From assembly GCA_019429005.1 (NCBI GenBank), contig JAHYJR010000005.1, positions 54,581 through 118,580 on the forward strand: a DNA stretch of 64,000 nt. The letters are read 5' to 3'. The stretch is from Nanobdellati archaeon. GTDB taxonomy: Archaea > EX4484-52 > GLR71. Shown here one piece after another: positions 43,407-52,174 of this stretch. Made by a program: the position numbers and the translations under genes. Position 1 is the first letter of the stretch. Each line of letters starts with the position of its first letter. Below the pieces are notes generated by a model that was not told the origin of the DNA, did no database searches, and saw nothing but the letters and a program-made list of their open reading frames with translations.

Positions 43407-45506
43407 ATGGATCTAAAAAAATCAATTTTATTTATTTTAATAATTCTCTTATTTAGCTTATCTCCAACTATGGCCTCTGTAGAAATCACAGATGCAAGAA
43501 TGGTTTCAGAAGTATCTGTACAAATTACAGAAAGTGGTACAATCTCAATAACATCTGGAAGTCTTGATTGGCTTAAGATAAATCAGACAATCCCACAAAA
43601 CCATCCTCCTTTGCAACAAGTATCAACAGATACTGAAATTGTCACAGATAGTCTTGGTAATGAGCTTAGTCATATCTATTTGGATAAACCTAATTTATTA
43701 TCAAATTATAATATTAAAACAGATGTCATTTCAAAATCAATTCATACTGGTTCAATTTCGAATCAATATATTATACCCGATTCGATTAAAATATATCTTG
43801 AATCAAGCGAAAATATACAGAGTAATAATCCAAATATAATCGCAATTGCAAAAGAGATAACAAAAGATTCAATTGATGATTTTGAGAAAGTTGTAAAATT
43901 AGCACTATGGGTAAATAATAATCTAGAGTATGATATGAAATATGGTGACGTCACAAAAGATGCTTTATGGGTCTTGAATAATAAAGTAGGTGTCTGTGCT
44001 GAATATACAACCCTATTTACTGCATTTGCACGCGCATCTGGCATACCTGCAAGATATGTGTCTGCACAAGCTTACGGTGAACATGGTTGGGAACCTCATG
44101 CATATTCTGAAGTTTATTTAGGTAAGTGGATACCTGTTGACCCCTTGTGGCTTGAAGTAGGGTATCTTGATGCGACGCATATCAAATATACCATTCAACA
44201 AGATAATATTGTTATGAATGATGTCAAGGCATATGGTTCAGATATTGGTAAAATCTTATGGACTGATTTAAGTACGGTTATTGATGTGAAGTCAGTTAAG
44301 ACTGCAGATCGTTTTGTTTATGATTCTTTGTATTACAGCGAAACACTTGAATCTGGTGATGATGTTTTTGTTATTGCTGGAGTGACAGGTCCTGATTATC
44401 GGCTTGAACAATTTAATCTTGAGCCTTGTAAAGGTACTACTATAAATCCAATAATTATTGAGAATAAAAAGACTGATATAATCTTTAAAGCCAATCAAAA
44501 AAAATATGTTATTTGGACTGGAAAAGTTTCAGATGCTCTTAATTCCCGGATGATTTATACTTGTCCTTTAGTAATCTATTCAGCATTTTTCAAATTAGAA
44601 AATATGCCTATAACTATAAGTAGTCAGCAAAAAAATTCAGTTGAACTTGAAGTAACTTTGAGTAATATTAATATGAATTTAGGTGGTACACAAACTGTTT
44701 ATGCAACAATACGACGTGTTTCGGGTACTGGACCTCTTGACGTTATTGTTGTGACAGACGATTTATTATCTAAACAAGTGATAAATATTAATCCTGGAGA
44801 ATCATTTAATCTTGAAGAATCTTTTCCAATATTGAAAAAAGGTAACCAAGATGTGTATGTGTTTGTATCTAGTGGCGACCTTTTGAAATTATCATATTAT
44901 TCTGGAGATTCTGGACTTTTACTATTTGATGATTTCACATTACCTTCTGCAATAAAAATAAATACACCACTTTCAGCAGAGATAAAAGTTATAAATGATA
45001 AAACAGTTCCACAATCAATAAAGTTGCATATGGATGATGATATTGAAAGTGTTGTGGTGGATAAGTCAATTGAACGTTCTTTTGATATTGATACAACTGT
45101 TCTTGGTCTAAAAAAGGTCAATGTCAAGATTGTTGATGGTACAAATGTTCTTGATGAAATAAATAAGCAAGTGATTGTGTACGATATTCCCATTGTTGAA
45201 GTATCTGATGTTGCTGTAAATATCGATGGTTTAACAACAGTTTCAATAGAAAATTCTGTTGACGCTGCAAAAAATATTGAATTAACTATTGGCGATTCTT
45301 TTAAAAAATTAGATAGTCTTTTAGGCAAAAAATCCCTTTTATTTGATGGGTTAAGTCCAGGTGAATATAGTGCAAAACTAATATATGAAGACGCATCTGG
45401 CGAATCTTATAGTAAAAATATAACCGTTACAGTTCGTAATGAAAATATCCTAGAGAAAATAATAAGGTTTTTAAGTACTTTAATCAAATCGTTTTATTTA
45501 GGTTAA
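43407..45506 (+). CDS. Secreted transglutaminase-like (papain-fold) protein (699 aa)
   Basis: Signal peptide; VGVCAEYTTLFTAFARASGIPARYVSAQAYG...EPHAYSEVYLGKWIPVDPLW (Cys/His/Asp of transglutaminase core). Confidence 0.88.
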   Translation: MDLKKSILFILIILLFSLSPTMASVEITDARMVSEVSVQITESGTISITSGSLDWLKINQTIPQNHPPLQQVSTDTEIVTDSLGNELSHIYLDKPNLLSNYNIKTDVISKSIHTGSISNQYIIPDSIKIYLESSENIQSNNPNIIAIAKEITKDSIDDFEKVVKLALWVNNNLEYDMKYGDVTKDALWVLNNKVGVCAEYTTLFTAFARASGIPARYVSAQAYGEHGWEPHAYSEVYLGKWIPVDPLWLEVGYLDATHIKYTIQQDNIVMNDVKAYGSDIGKILWTDLSTVIDVKSVKTADRFVYDSLYYSETLESGDDVFVIAGVTGPDYRLEQFNLEPCKGTTINPIIIENKKTDIIFKANQKKYVIWTGKVSDALNSRMIYTCPLVIYSAFFKLENMPITISSQQKNSVELEVTLSNINMNLGGTQTVYATIRRVSGTGPLDVIVVTDDLLSKQVININPGESFNLEESFPILKKGNQDVYVFVSSGDLLKLSYYSGDSGLLLFDDFTLPSAIKINTPLSAEIKVINDKTVPQSIKLHMDDDIESVVVDKSIERSFDIDTTVLGLKKVNVKIVDGTNVLDEINKQVIVYDIPIVEVSDVAVNIDGLTTVSIENSVDAAKNIELTIGDSFKKLDSLLGKKSLLFDGLSPGEYSAKLIYEDASGESYSKNITVTVRNENILEKIIRFLSTLIKSFYLG

Positions 45507-45514
45507 GGGGTATT

Positions 45515-46060
45515 TTGAAGTTTGATATATCTTTATTGAAAGCACTTGCATCTGTTACTAGATTAAATCTGTTGAAAACTTTAGCTTTACGACGAATGAC
45601 TTTATCTGAACTGTCAAAATCACAAGATATGCATGTATCAACAATAAAAGATCATCTTGAAATTCTTAAAAGTGTGGATCTTGTAAGTATCTGCGATGAT
45701 GGTCATAAGTGGAAATATTATGATCTTACCACGTCCGGAAAATATGTTGTTTTGCCGTCAAAAAAAGAGATTGAGATACTTCTTCCTATAAGTCTTGTAT
45801 TTATTTTGGTTGGTCTTAAAAATCAATTATTTAATGCTTTATCTTTTGCAAGGGGTGGTGGACTTCAAAGCGAAATGATGGCTTCTGTAGAGAAAAGTGC
45901 TGACCTTGTAATTTCTGCGTCATCTGAAGCTTTAGATGTTTCTGATTCCGCAATTAAGTCTGTAAGTGTATTGCCTGATATTTATACAATTTTATTAACA
46001 TTTGGTGTAGTTATTTTTGTATATGTTTGTATTAGGCTTCTTTTAAGAGTAAAAACGTGA
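45515..46060 (+). CDS. ArsR-type winged-helix protein with C-terminal TM segment (181 aa)
   Basis: LLKALASVTRLNLLKTLALRRMTLSELSKSQDMHVSTIKDHLEILKSVDLVS wHTH; C-terminal hydrophobic IYTILLTFGVVIFVYVCIRLLL. Confidence 0.8.
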   Translation: MKFDISLLKALASVTRLNLLKTLALRRMTLSELSKSQDMHVSTIKDHLEILKSVDLVSICDDGHKWKYYDLTTSGKYVVLPSKKEIEILLPISLVFILVGLKNQLFNALSFARGGGLQSEMMASVEKSADLVISASSEALDVSDSAIKSVSVLPDIYTILLTFGVVIFVYVCIRLLLRVKT

Positions 46061-46189
46061 TTAATATTTTTTTATATTATATCTGTGTGTATGTTTTTGT
46101 GTATTCTTTTGTGTCTTTATTTGTGTTTCTATTTGCGTATCTGTCTAAAACCCTATATATTTATTAGTTTAATTTTGTAATCTATCTTT

Positions 46190-46702
46190 ATGAAAATTGC
46201 AATTACGGGTACACCTGGAACTGGAAAGACTGAGGTATCTAAAATTGTTGCAAAATCTTTAGATTATAAATTATTTGCTGTAAATGATTTTGCAAAAGAT
46301 AAGGGTTTGGTAGAAGATCTTGATGTTGCACGCGATTCTTACATAATTGACGAATCTAAACTTAAAGGCGAATTTAAGAAAATTAAAGGTAATTGTGTGC
46401 TTGAAGGACACATTTCACAGTTCTGTGATATGGATTTTATTATTGTATTACGTACAAATCCAAAAGAACTAAAACGTCGTCTTTTGAAACGTGATTGGTC
46501 TGCTGAAAAGATCGCTGAGAATATCGATGCTGAGATAGCAGGCGTTTGTCTTGAAGAATCATTAAATTGTAATGTTGTGGTTGAAATTGACACATCTCAA
46601 AGAACTTCTCAAGCGACAAGTACCCTTATTTTGGATATTATTAGGGATAAATTATTTGATAAATATAGTCCTGGAAAAATTGATTGGGTTGAATATTTGT
46701 AA
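46190..46702 (+). CDS. Adenylate kinase 6 / Fap7-like NTPase
   Basis: MKIAITGTPGTGKTEVSKIVAKSL P-loop; size and C-terminus fit archaeal AK6. Confidence 0.85.
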   Translation: MKIAITGTPGTGKTEVSKIVAKSLDYKLFAVNDFAKDKGLVEDLDVARDSYIIDESKLKGEFKKIKGNCVLEGHISQFCDMDFIIVLRTNPKELKRRLLKRDWSAEKIAENIDAEIAGVCLEESLNCNVVVEIDTSQRTSQATSTLILDIIRDKLFDKYSPGKIDWVEYL

Positions 46703-46881
46703 TTTTATTAAATTTAAACGCAAGTTTTATATTTGATACGAGTATAAGAAGATTGTACGGAAAATAAAAGTATCTATAAGAATAATATAATAATTTAAAG
46801 TAATGTTTAAAAAGTTTATTTACAAATAGCAATTCTAGATATTTATTTTAGAAAATTTAATTAATATATAATGGTGAGAAT

Positions 46882-47046
46882 ATGGCAAAAGCAGTAACAG
46901 GACCAACATTTGATAGATTATACAAAAATATGTATGTTTGTATGCGATGTAATGCTACAAACCGCTCTGGAACAAAAGCAACAATTATGTGCCGGAAATG
47001 TGGATCTAAAGCTTTAAGACTTAAGAACAAAGAACGTAAAGGTTAA
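46882..47046 (+). CDS. rpl40e: Ribosomal protein eL40
   Basis: MAKAVTGPTFDRLYKNMYVCMRCNATNRSGTKATIMCRKCGSKALRLKNKERKG (CxxC...CxxC); read manually, absent from ORF track. Confidence 0.9.
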   Translation: MAKAVTGPTFDRLYKNMYVCMRCNATNRSGTKATIMCRKCGSKALRLKNKERKG

Positions 47047-47050
47047 ACTA

Positions 47051-47869
47051 ATGAATGCGTATCTTGAGATACTAAGACCTGTAAATGGTTTGCTTGCTGG
47101 TTTTGGTGTAATCATTTCTATGTTTATAGGTCTCAACGGTATAATATATAGTCCTTTACTTTTTTTTGCATTTATTGCAATTTTTTTTATAACTTCAGCT
47201 GGAAATGTCGCAAATGATTATTTTGATTGTGAAGTTGATAGGGTAAATAAGAAATATCGTCCGATTCCTTCAGGTCGTATAACTCTTAAAAATGCGCTTA
47301 TCTATATGTATGCACTTTTTGCAATTGGTATTATAGCATCTGCTTTTATAAATATGTATACTTTGATTTTCGCAATATTTAGCAGTTTGGTACTTTATGA
47401 GTATAATACTATAAAACGAAATTCTCCATATGGGGGTATTGTTATTGGTATTTTGGTGGCATCTCTTTTCATTTTTGGTGGTCTTGCTGTTGGTAATGTG
47501 ATAAGTCTTGTGTTTATGGGATTTCTTGCAGGTTTATGTAACATAGCTCGTGAGATCACAAAAGATATTGAGGATATTGAAGGTGATCGTGGGCGAAAAC
47601 AGACATTACCATTAATTTATGGTGCTAAAGCAACTAGTTATTTAGCGTCATTTTTGCTTTTTGTGTGTATTGGATTAAGTCTCCATCCTTTGATAACATC
47701 AATGTTTGGACAATATTATTTTATCACGATTTATATTGCAGATACTATTCTTCTTTATTCTGCGGCACGATTGATATATAATCCTACAAAATATGCATCT
47801 GATGTTCATCAGTTAGAGAAAATTGGTATGTCTATGGCTTTGCTTGCATTTTTTGTAGGTATCATTTAA
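47051..47869 (+). CDS. UbiA-family prenyltransferase, probable digeranylgeranylglyceryl phosphate synthase
   Basis: NDYFDCEVDRVNKKYRPIPSGRI and DIEDIEGDRGRKQTLPLIYG motifs, multi-TM. Confidence 0.88.
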   Translation: MNAYLEILRPVNGLLAGFGVIISMFIGLNGIIYSPLLFFAFIAIFFITSAGNVANDYFDCEVDRVNKKYRPIPSGRITLKNALIYMYALFAIGIIASAFINMYTLIFAIFSSLVLYEYNTIKRNSPYGGIVIGILVASLFIFGGLAVGNVISLVFMGFLAGLCNIAREITKDIEDIEGDRGRKQTLPLIYGAKATSYLASFLLFVCIGLSLHPLITSMFGQYYFITIYIADTILLYSAARLIYNPTKYASDVHQLEKIGMSMALLAFFVGII

Positions 47870-47905
47870 ACCTTTTTATTGTTTACTTTAGAAATAATGG
47901 TTATT

Positions 47906-48073
47906 GCCCTGATGGCTCAGTTGGTTAGAGTACTGCCTTGGTACGTCCGTGAAATCCGGCGTCGCTTTGAGTGATAGTTAAAATTTCGTTTTGAAGTCAC
48001 TCTGTAATTATTTATGCGTCGGGTTTGTGGCACAAAAAGGCAGAGATCGCGTGTTCGAATCTCGCTCAGGGCT
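47906..48073 (+). tRNA. tRNA-Thr(GGT) with ~94-nt intron at 37/38 (intron ~47944-48037)
   Basis: Acceptor GCCCTGA/TCAGGGC, anticodon stem CTGCC/GGCAG, loop TTGGTA|A, T-arm GCGTGTTCGAATCTCGC, discriminator T. Confidence 0.88.
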
Positions 48074-48081
48074 TATTTTTT

Positions 48082-48690
48082 TTAAAACTTAGTCTTATCA
48101 AGAAGTTGTATGTCCTCAGAACTCAGATTCCAACCAAACGCATCTTGATTTTCTTTAAGATGCTCAATATTTGTAGATTTTGGGGTTTTAAATATGTTCT
48201 TTTTGGATGTTAACCAGTTAATCGCGATTTGAGCTTTAGTTTTATTGTATTTTTCTGCAAGCCTGTCCATAAAAGGGTGTGGTTTTTATAGAAATCCTCT
48301 TTCAATAAGTCTTTCAGCTATTATTATGATGTTATTTTCTTGGCAATATGGGATTTTATAGGATTCCATGCTATGGTTATTGCCATATCGCCCCTTTTCT
48401 CGTGTCAACAAATTATATTCTATTTCATTTGCAACAATCTTGTTGACTGAATGTTTTTGAGCTTCTTTGAGTTTTTCGAGCGTGAAATTACTGACACCAA
48501 TATATTTCACAATTTATTGTTCTACCAAATAATCCATCGCTTTCATTGTTTCTTTTAAGTAATTTGTGTTATATCTAAACGTTTTATTTAACATCTCTCT
48601 ATTCGTATGTTGTAGTGCTTCTGTTATCAACTCCCATTTTTAAATTTACCGTGAATAACAATCTATTCGTATGTTGTAGTGCTTCTGTTA
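48082..48690 (-). pseudogene. Decayed aldo/keto reductase
   Basis: Reverse frame: ..TMKAMDYLVEQ*IVKYIGVSNFTLEKLKEAQKHSVNKIVANEIEYNLL..AERLIERGFL*KPHPFMDRLAEKYNKTKAQIAINWL..; two in-frame TAA codons and 5' rearrangement. Confidence 0.8.
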
Positions 48691-48739
48691 TTGAATGGGT
48701 ATATAAGAATGAAACAAAAGGTAGTTTTTCACCTATCAT

Positions 48740-49090
48740 CTAGTTGCAAAGAAATTGATACATACCATATTCATTTTCTATAGCAATTTTATGGACTTCG
48801 TGACCAAATGTGTCGTATGCTCTTTCTTTTATCAATGCAATCATTGCATTTTTTGAATTTCCATATCGTTTTATCCATTCAATCATTTCAATTTTTTCGT
48901 GTAATAAGACACCTTCTGAATCGATTGTTTGGATTTTATTATTTTTTATATATTCAAACAAATGTCTGACTAAGACACTTTGAGGGTCTGAACAATATTG
49001 GTTATCATCAAATTTTTGGAGAAAAAATGCATTAAACAGTTCATTTGCTTCTTGGATATTATATTCATTATTATTTTCTATAGATTGCAA
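48740..49090 (-). CDS. Hypothetical protein, possibly 5'-truncated
   Basis: Open frame continues upstream to ~49219 without a clear start codon; next to a pseudogene. Confidence 0.35.
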   Translation of the reverse strand: MQSIENNNEYNIQEANELFNAFFLQKFDDNQYCSDPQSVLVRHLFEYIKNNKIQTIDSEGVLLHEKIEMIEWIKRYGNSKNAMIALIKERAYDTFGHEVHKIAIENEYGMYQFLCN

Positions 49091-49436
49091 TGGTTTATAT
49101 TTTTGAATATATTTTAAAATTGGTGCATTCTTATGGTTGTTTATATACTGTTTTAGATTTGGAAATATTTTTTGTGCTTTTTCTATATTTTCATATTTTT
49201 TCCAATTTTGCGGTAATGTACAGTAATGTAATTAGTTTTATATTATAATAATATTATTTGTATTATTTATAGATTTATCAAACCTTTGATAATTTAGGTT
49301 TTATTTAATTCTAAAAACTATTTAACATAAATATGTTTTGAGCAATTTTTGTTCAACCTTAGAATATTCCATATTTTCAATTTAAAAGGGTGTAGCTTCA
49401 AATAATTTTATATACCTAAGATAACAATAAATATAC

Positions 49437-50867
49437 ATGGTGGTTAAGAAAATATTAATAGTGTTAGTTCTATTCCTACTATTTTTATCAGTACCTGTGT
49501 CTGCTGCAGATAGTAATCCCTTTGAACTGTCTTTTGAAAATATTAAGACTACAAACATAATCTATGTTGGCAATGCATTACAATATACAATTAATATCAA
49601 AAGCAATCTTAACGAATCTGTAAATGCTGAAATTGTTTTGTCTATGAATCATAAGGATTGGGCAACAGCGGGTAAAAAAACAGATTTTAATATTGATTCT
49701 TTTGGAAATACTTCATATTCTATCGAATTAACACCTCCTTTAGGCACATCAACAGATAATTATAATCCAATTATTTATGTGTGTGTAAAAAATGTTGGTC
49801 AATGTTCTAGTATAATTTTAAGGCTGCATGTTGTAGATAGGTTACAGCTTAAACTTGATGCTTTTGAAAGTGTTCTTGATACTTATGAGGCTGATGAGAA
49901 TATCAGTATAATGTTTACTCTAAATAATCAAGGTAAATCAAATATAATTAATTATAAATTCAAAGTAAATTTTGTAAAAGATGATGTTGTTTTAGTTTCT
50001 GAATTATTTGATTTAGATCCAATAGATCGTGGCGATATTTTACGTCGTATTGAAGAACTTGATTTGATACAATCTATTACCGAACCAGGATTGTATGTTC
50101 TTGAAGGTATTTTAATTGGTGATGCAGGTGATACTTTAATTAAAAAGTCTGTGAATATCACAATAAAGCCTCCACGAGATTCAAGTTTTGAAAAAAGTGT
50201 ATCTACACAACCTGGAATTTTTAAGAAATCTGTTACTACAACACTTAAAAATGAAGAACGTTTGATAAATAATATTACTTTGACTGGGCCAATTTATGGT
50301 TTTGAACAGCTTTATTCTTTTGATAGTCCTGTTGAGATATTAATTGAAGCTAATAACAAATATTTCACTTATTCTTGTGAGCTTAATCCTCGGGATACAC
50401 CTGGTGATAGTTGTACACTTTCTTATACTGTCAATTATTGGAAGTTGTATTTATTATTAGTATTACTCACTTCCGTTTTGTTTTTATTATATGTTTATTT
50501 AGAATTACCTAATATAACAAAAAAGCATACTAAACATGATGATGTGCATTCAATACAAGTACACTTTAAGAATAATAGTATGAAGTCGTTAACTAGTGTA
50601 AAAATCAAAGAGTTTATTCCCTCTTCTGTGATGCTAATCGGAACTTTTAGTATAAAACCCTCATCTCATAAGAAAAAAGAAAATGGTACTGAAATAATCT
50701 GGAATATTGGGAATTTAGACTCTAAAGATGAACGTGTAATTACCTATTCTGTTAAACCTCGGCTTGAAGTTGACGAAGGTATTGTTTTACCTCCTGCAGA
50801 GATTTCAGGAATAAATTATCGTAAAAAGAAAGATTTAGTTAAATCTGGTACTTTACATTTGAAATAA
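49437..50867 (+). CDS. Secreted/membrane protein with central TM and C-terminal DUF11-like domain (476 aa)
   Basis: Signal peptide MVVKKILIVLVLFLLFLSVPVSA; TM WKLYLLLVLLTSVLFLLYVYLELP; tail VHFKNNSMKSLTSVKIKEFIPSSVML...IIWNIGNLDSKDERVITYSVKPRL. Confidence 0.75.
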   Translation: MVVKKILIVLVLFLLFLSVPVSAADSNPFELSFENIKTTNIIYVGNALQYTINIKSNLNESVNAEIVLSMNHKDWATAGKKTDFNIDSFGNTSYSIELTPPLGTSTDNYNPIIYVCVKNVGQCSSIILRLHVVDRLQLKLDAFESVLDTYEADENISIMFTLNNQGKSNIINYKFKVNFVKDDVVLVSELFDLDPIDRGDILRRIEELDLIQSITEPGLYVLEGILIGDAGDTLIKKSVNITIKPPRDSSFEKSVSTQPGIFKKSVTTTLKNEERLINNITLTGPIYGFEQLYSFDSPVEILIEANNKYFTYSCELNPRDTPGDSCTLSYTVNYWKLYLLLVLLTSVLFLLYVYLELPNITKKHTKHDDVHSIQVHFKNNSMKSLTSVKIKEFIPSSVMLIGTFSIKPSSHKKKENGTEIIWNIGNLDSKDERVITYSVKPRLEVDEGIVLPPAEISGINYRKKKDLVKSGTLHLK

Positions 50868-50937
50868 TGCGTTTATGTCAAAACATATAAAAAGCTTTTT
50901 ATTAAAGTTTAATTACACATACCAGTTTGATAATTAA

Positions 50938-51059
50938 CCCGCTGTAGCTCAACCTGGTAGAGCACTCGGCTGTAGATTAGCACGTTTTTAAGTGTTTTTC
51001 ATTTAGTCTCTGCTCAGATAGTAACCGAGGTGTTGCCTGTTCAAATCAGGCCAGCGGGA
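50938..51059 (+). tRNA. tRNA-Tyr(GTA) with 48-nt intron at 37/38 (50976-51023)
   Basis: Acceptor CCCGCTG/CAGCGGG, anticodon stem CTCGG/CCGAG, loop CTGTAG|A, T-arm GCCTGTTCAAATCAGGC; BHB central helix CTGT/ATAG. Confidence 0.92.
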
Positions 51060-51445
51060 CTCTTTATTTTTTAATTAGGTATACAGCTATATTTAGGCAT
51101 TTCTTGTTTTTAATGTCTATGTCGTGTATATATGCATTAACTCTATAATATTATTTACAATTTGGGTCTATTTTGTATTATGTTGTAAATTTACACAGTC
51201 TATAGTGTGTCTGCGTGCTTGTTGTGTTGTTAGGTTGTATTTAAATAGTTGATACTTTGTGTAGCACATATGTTGTTTAATCATATAGGCTGTCTACATT
51301 TATGGATAAAATGTTATGATGTTATTTCAATTTGGTATTAATCTTAGTATAATGTGATCTGTTATAGTATACAGGTTTATTGGTAAACTACAGGGTTATA
51401 GTCTTAATATATTATAATATTAGTATATAATAATATAATTATATT

Positions 51446-51525
51446 AATATTTAATTATATTAATATTTAATTATATTAATATTTAATTATATTAATATTT
51501 AATTATATTAATATTTAATTATATT
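51446..51525. repeat. Five tandem copies of 16-bp AATATTTAATTATATT
   Basis: Direct reading. Confidence 0.95.
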
Positions 51526-51775
51526 TTTATGTTCATATATTACTAACATATTATAATACTATATTTATACAATTTTAGTATGTTATAAACTTATAAAATT
51601 ATAATTAAATAGAGCTATATTGATATATCAATATATAATTATAATTAAGTCTGATTATAATCTTATATCTTTTTATATGTAATTTTATGTATTTTTAATT
51701 GATTCGCACCTAATTCTTTCAATTTTACAGAAATTGTAGGAAACGTTTATAAAGTTTTATGGTTTAAGATATCTT

Positions 51776-51889
51776 GTTGACGGTCACAGCGAGAATGGTA
51801 CACCCGAACCCATCCCGAACTCGGAAGTTAAGATTCTCAGCGACCTGTGTTGTACTGCTTTTTTGTGGGAAGCTCATGACGCTGTCAAC
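51776..51889 (+). rRNA. 5S ribosomal RNA
   Basis: CCCGAACCCATCCCGAACTCGGAAGTTAAG core; terminal stem GTTGAC.../...GTCAAC; TATA-like TTTATAAAG ~25 nt upstream. Confidence 0.93.
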
Positions 51890-51913
51890 ATATTTATAAT
51901 TATATAAAAATGT

Positions 51914-52049
51914 GTCCTGGTAGTGTAGTTGGCCTATCATTCAAGACTGTCACTCTTGTAACCCGGGTTCAAATTGTATGAAATAATCTATTTTTAATAA
52001 ATTTAACACTTATTGATTGGTTTCAGACATGAAAATCCCGGCCAGGACG
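51914..52049 (+). tRNA. tRNA-Asp(GTC) with 62-nt T-loop intron at 59/60 (51974-52035)
   Basis: Acceptor GTCCTGG/CCAGGAC, anticodon arm CAAGA CTGTCAC TCTTG, split T-arm CCGGG TTCAAA|...|T CCCGG; discriminator G. Confidence 0.92.
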
Positions 52050-52174
52050 CCAATATTACGAATATTATAATCCGGATAAATAATAGTGTTTCATAATGTT
52101 TTAATGATTGTTATGTAAAAGTTTTTAAAGTTTAATACTATAATCATAAGACTTATGAATCTTGTATACGTACT

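Noticed and set aside
47944-48037. C/D box sRNA inside the tRNA-Thr intron
   Set aside because: A weak C-box-like GTGATAG is present but no convincing D box (CTGA) partner.
23336-48690. Reassigned TAA codon explaining in-frame stops
   Set aside because: TAA is used as the normal terminator of highly conserved genes here (uS12, eL40, rpoA1), and two of the three loci also carry frameshifts.
51061-51770. Hidden SRP RNA, RNase P RNA or other structured ncRNA between tRNA-Tyr and 5S
   Set aside because: No recognisable conserved core motifs by eye; mostly AT-rich. Needs an Infernal search before any claim.
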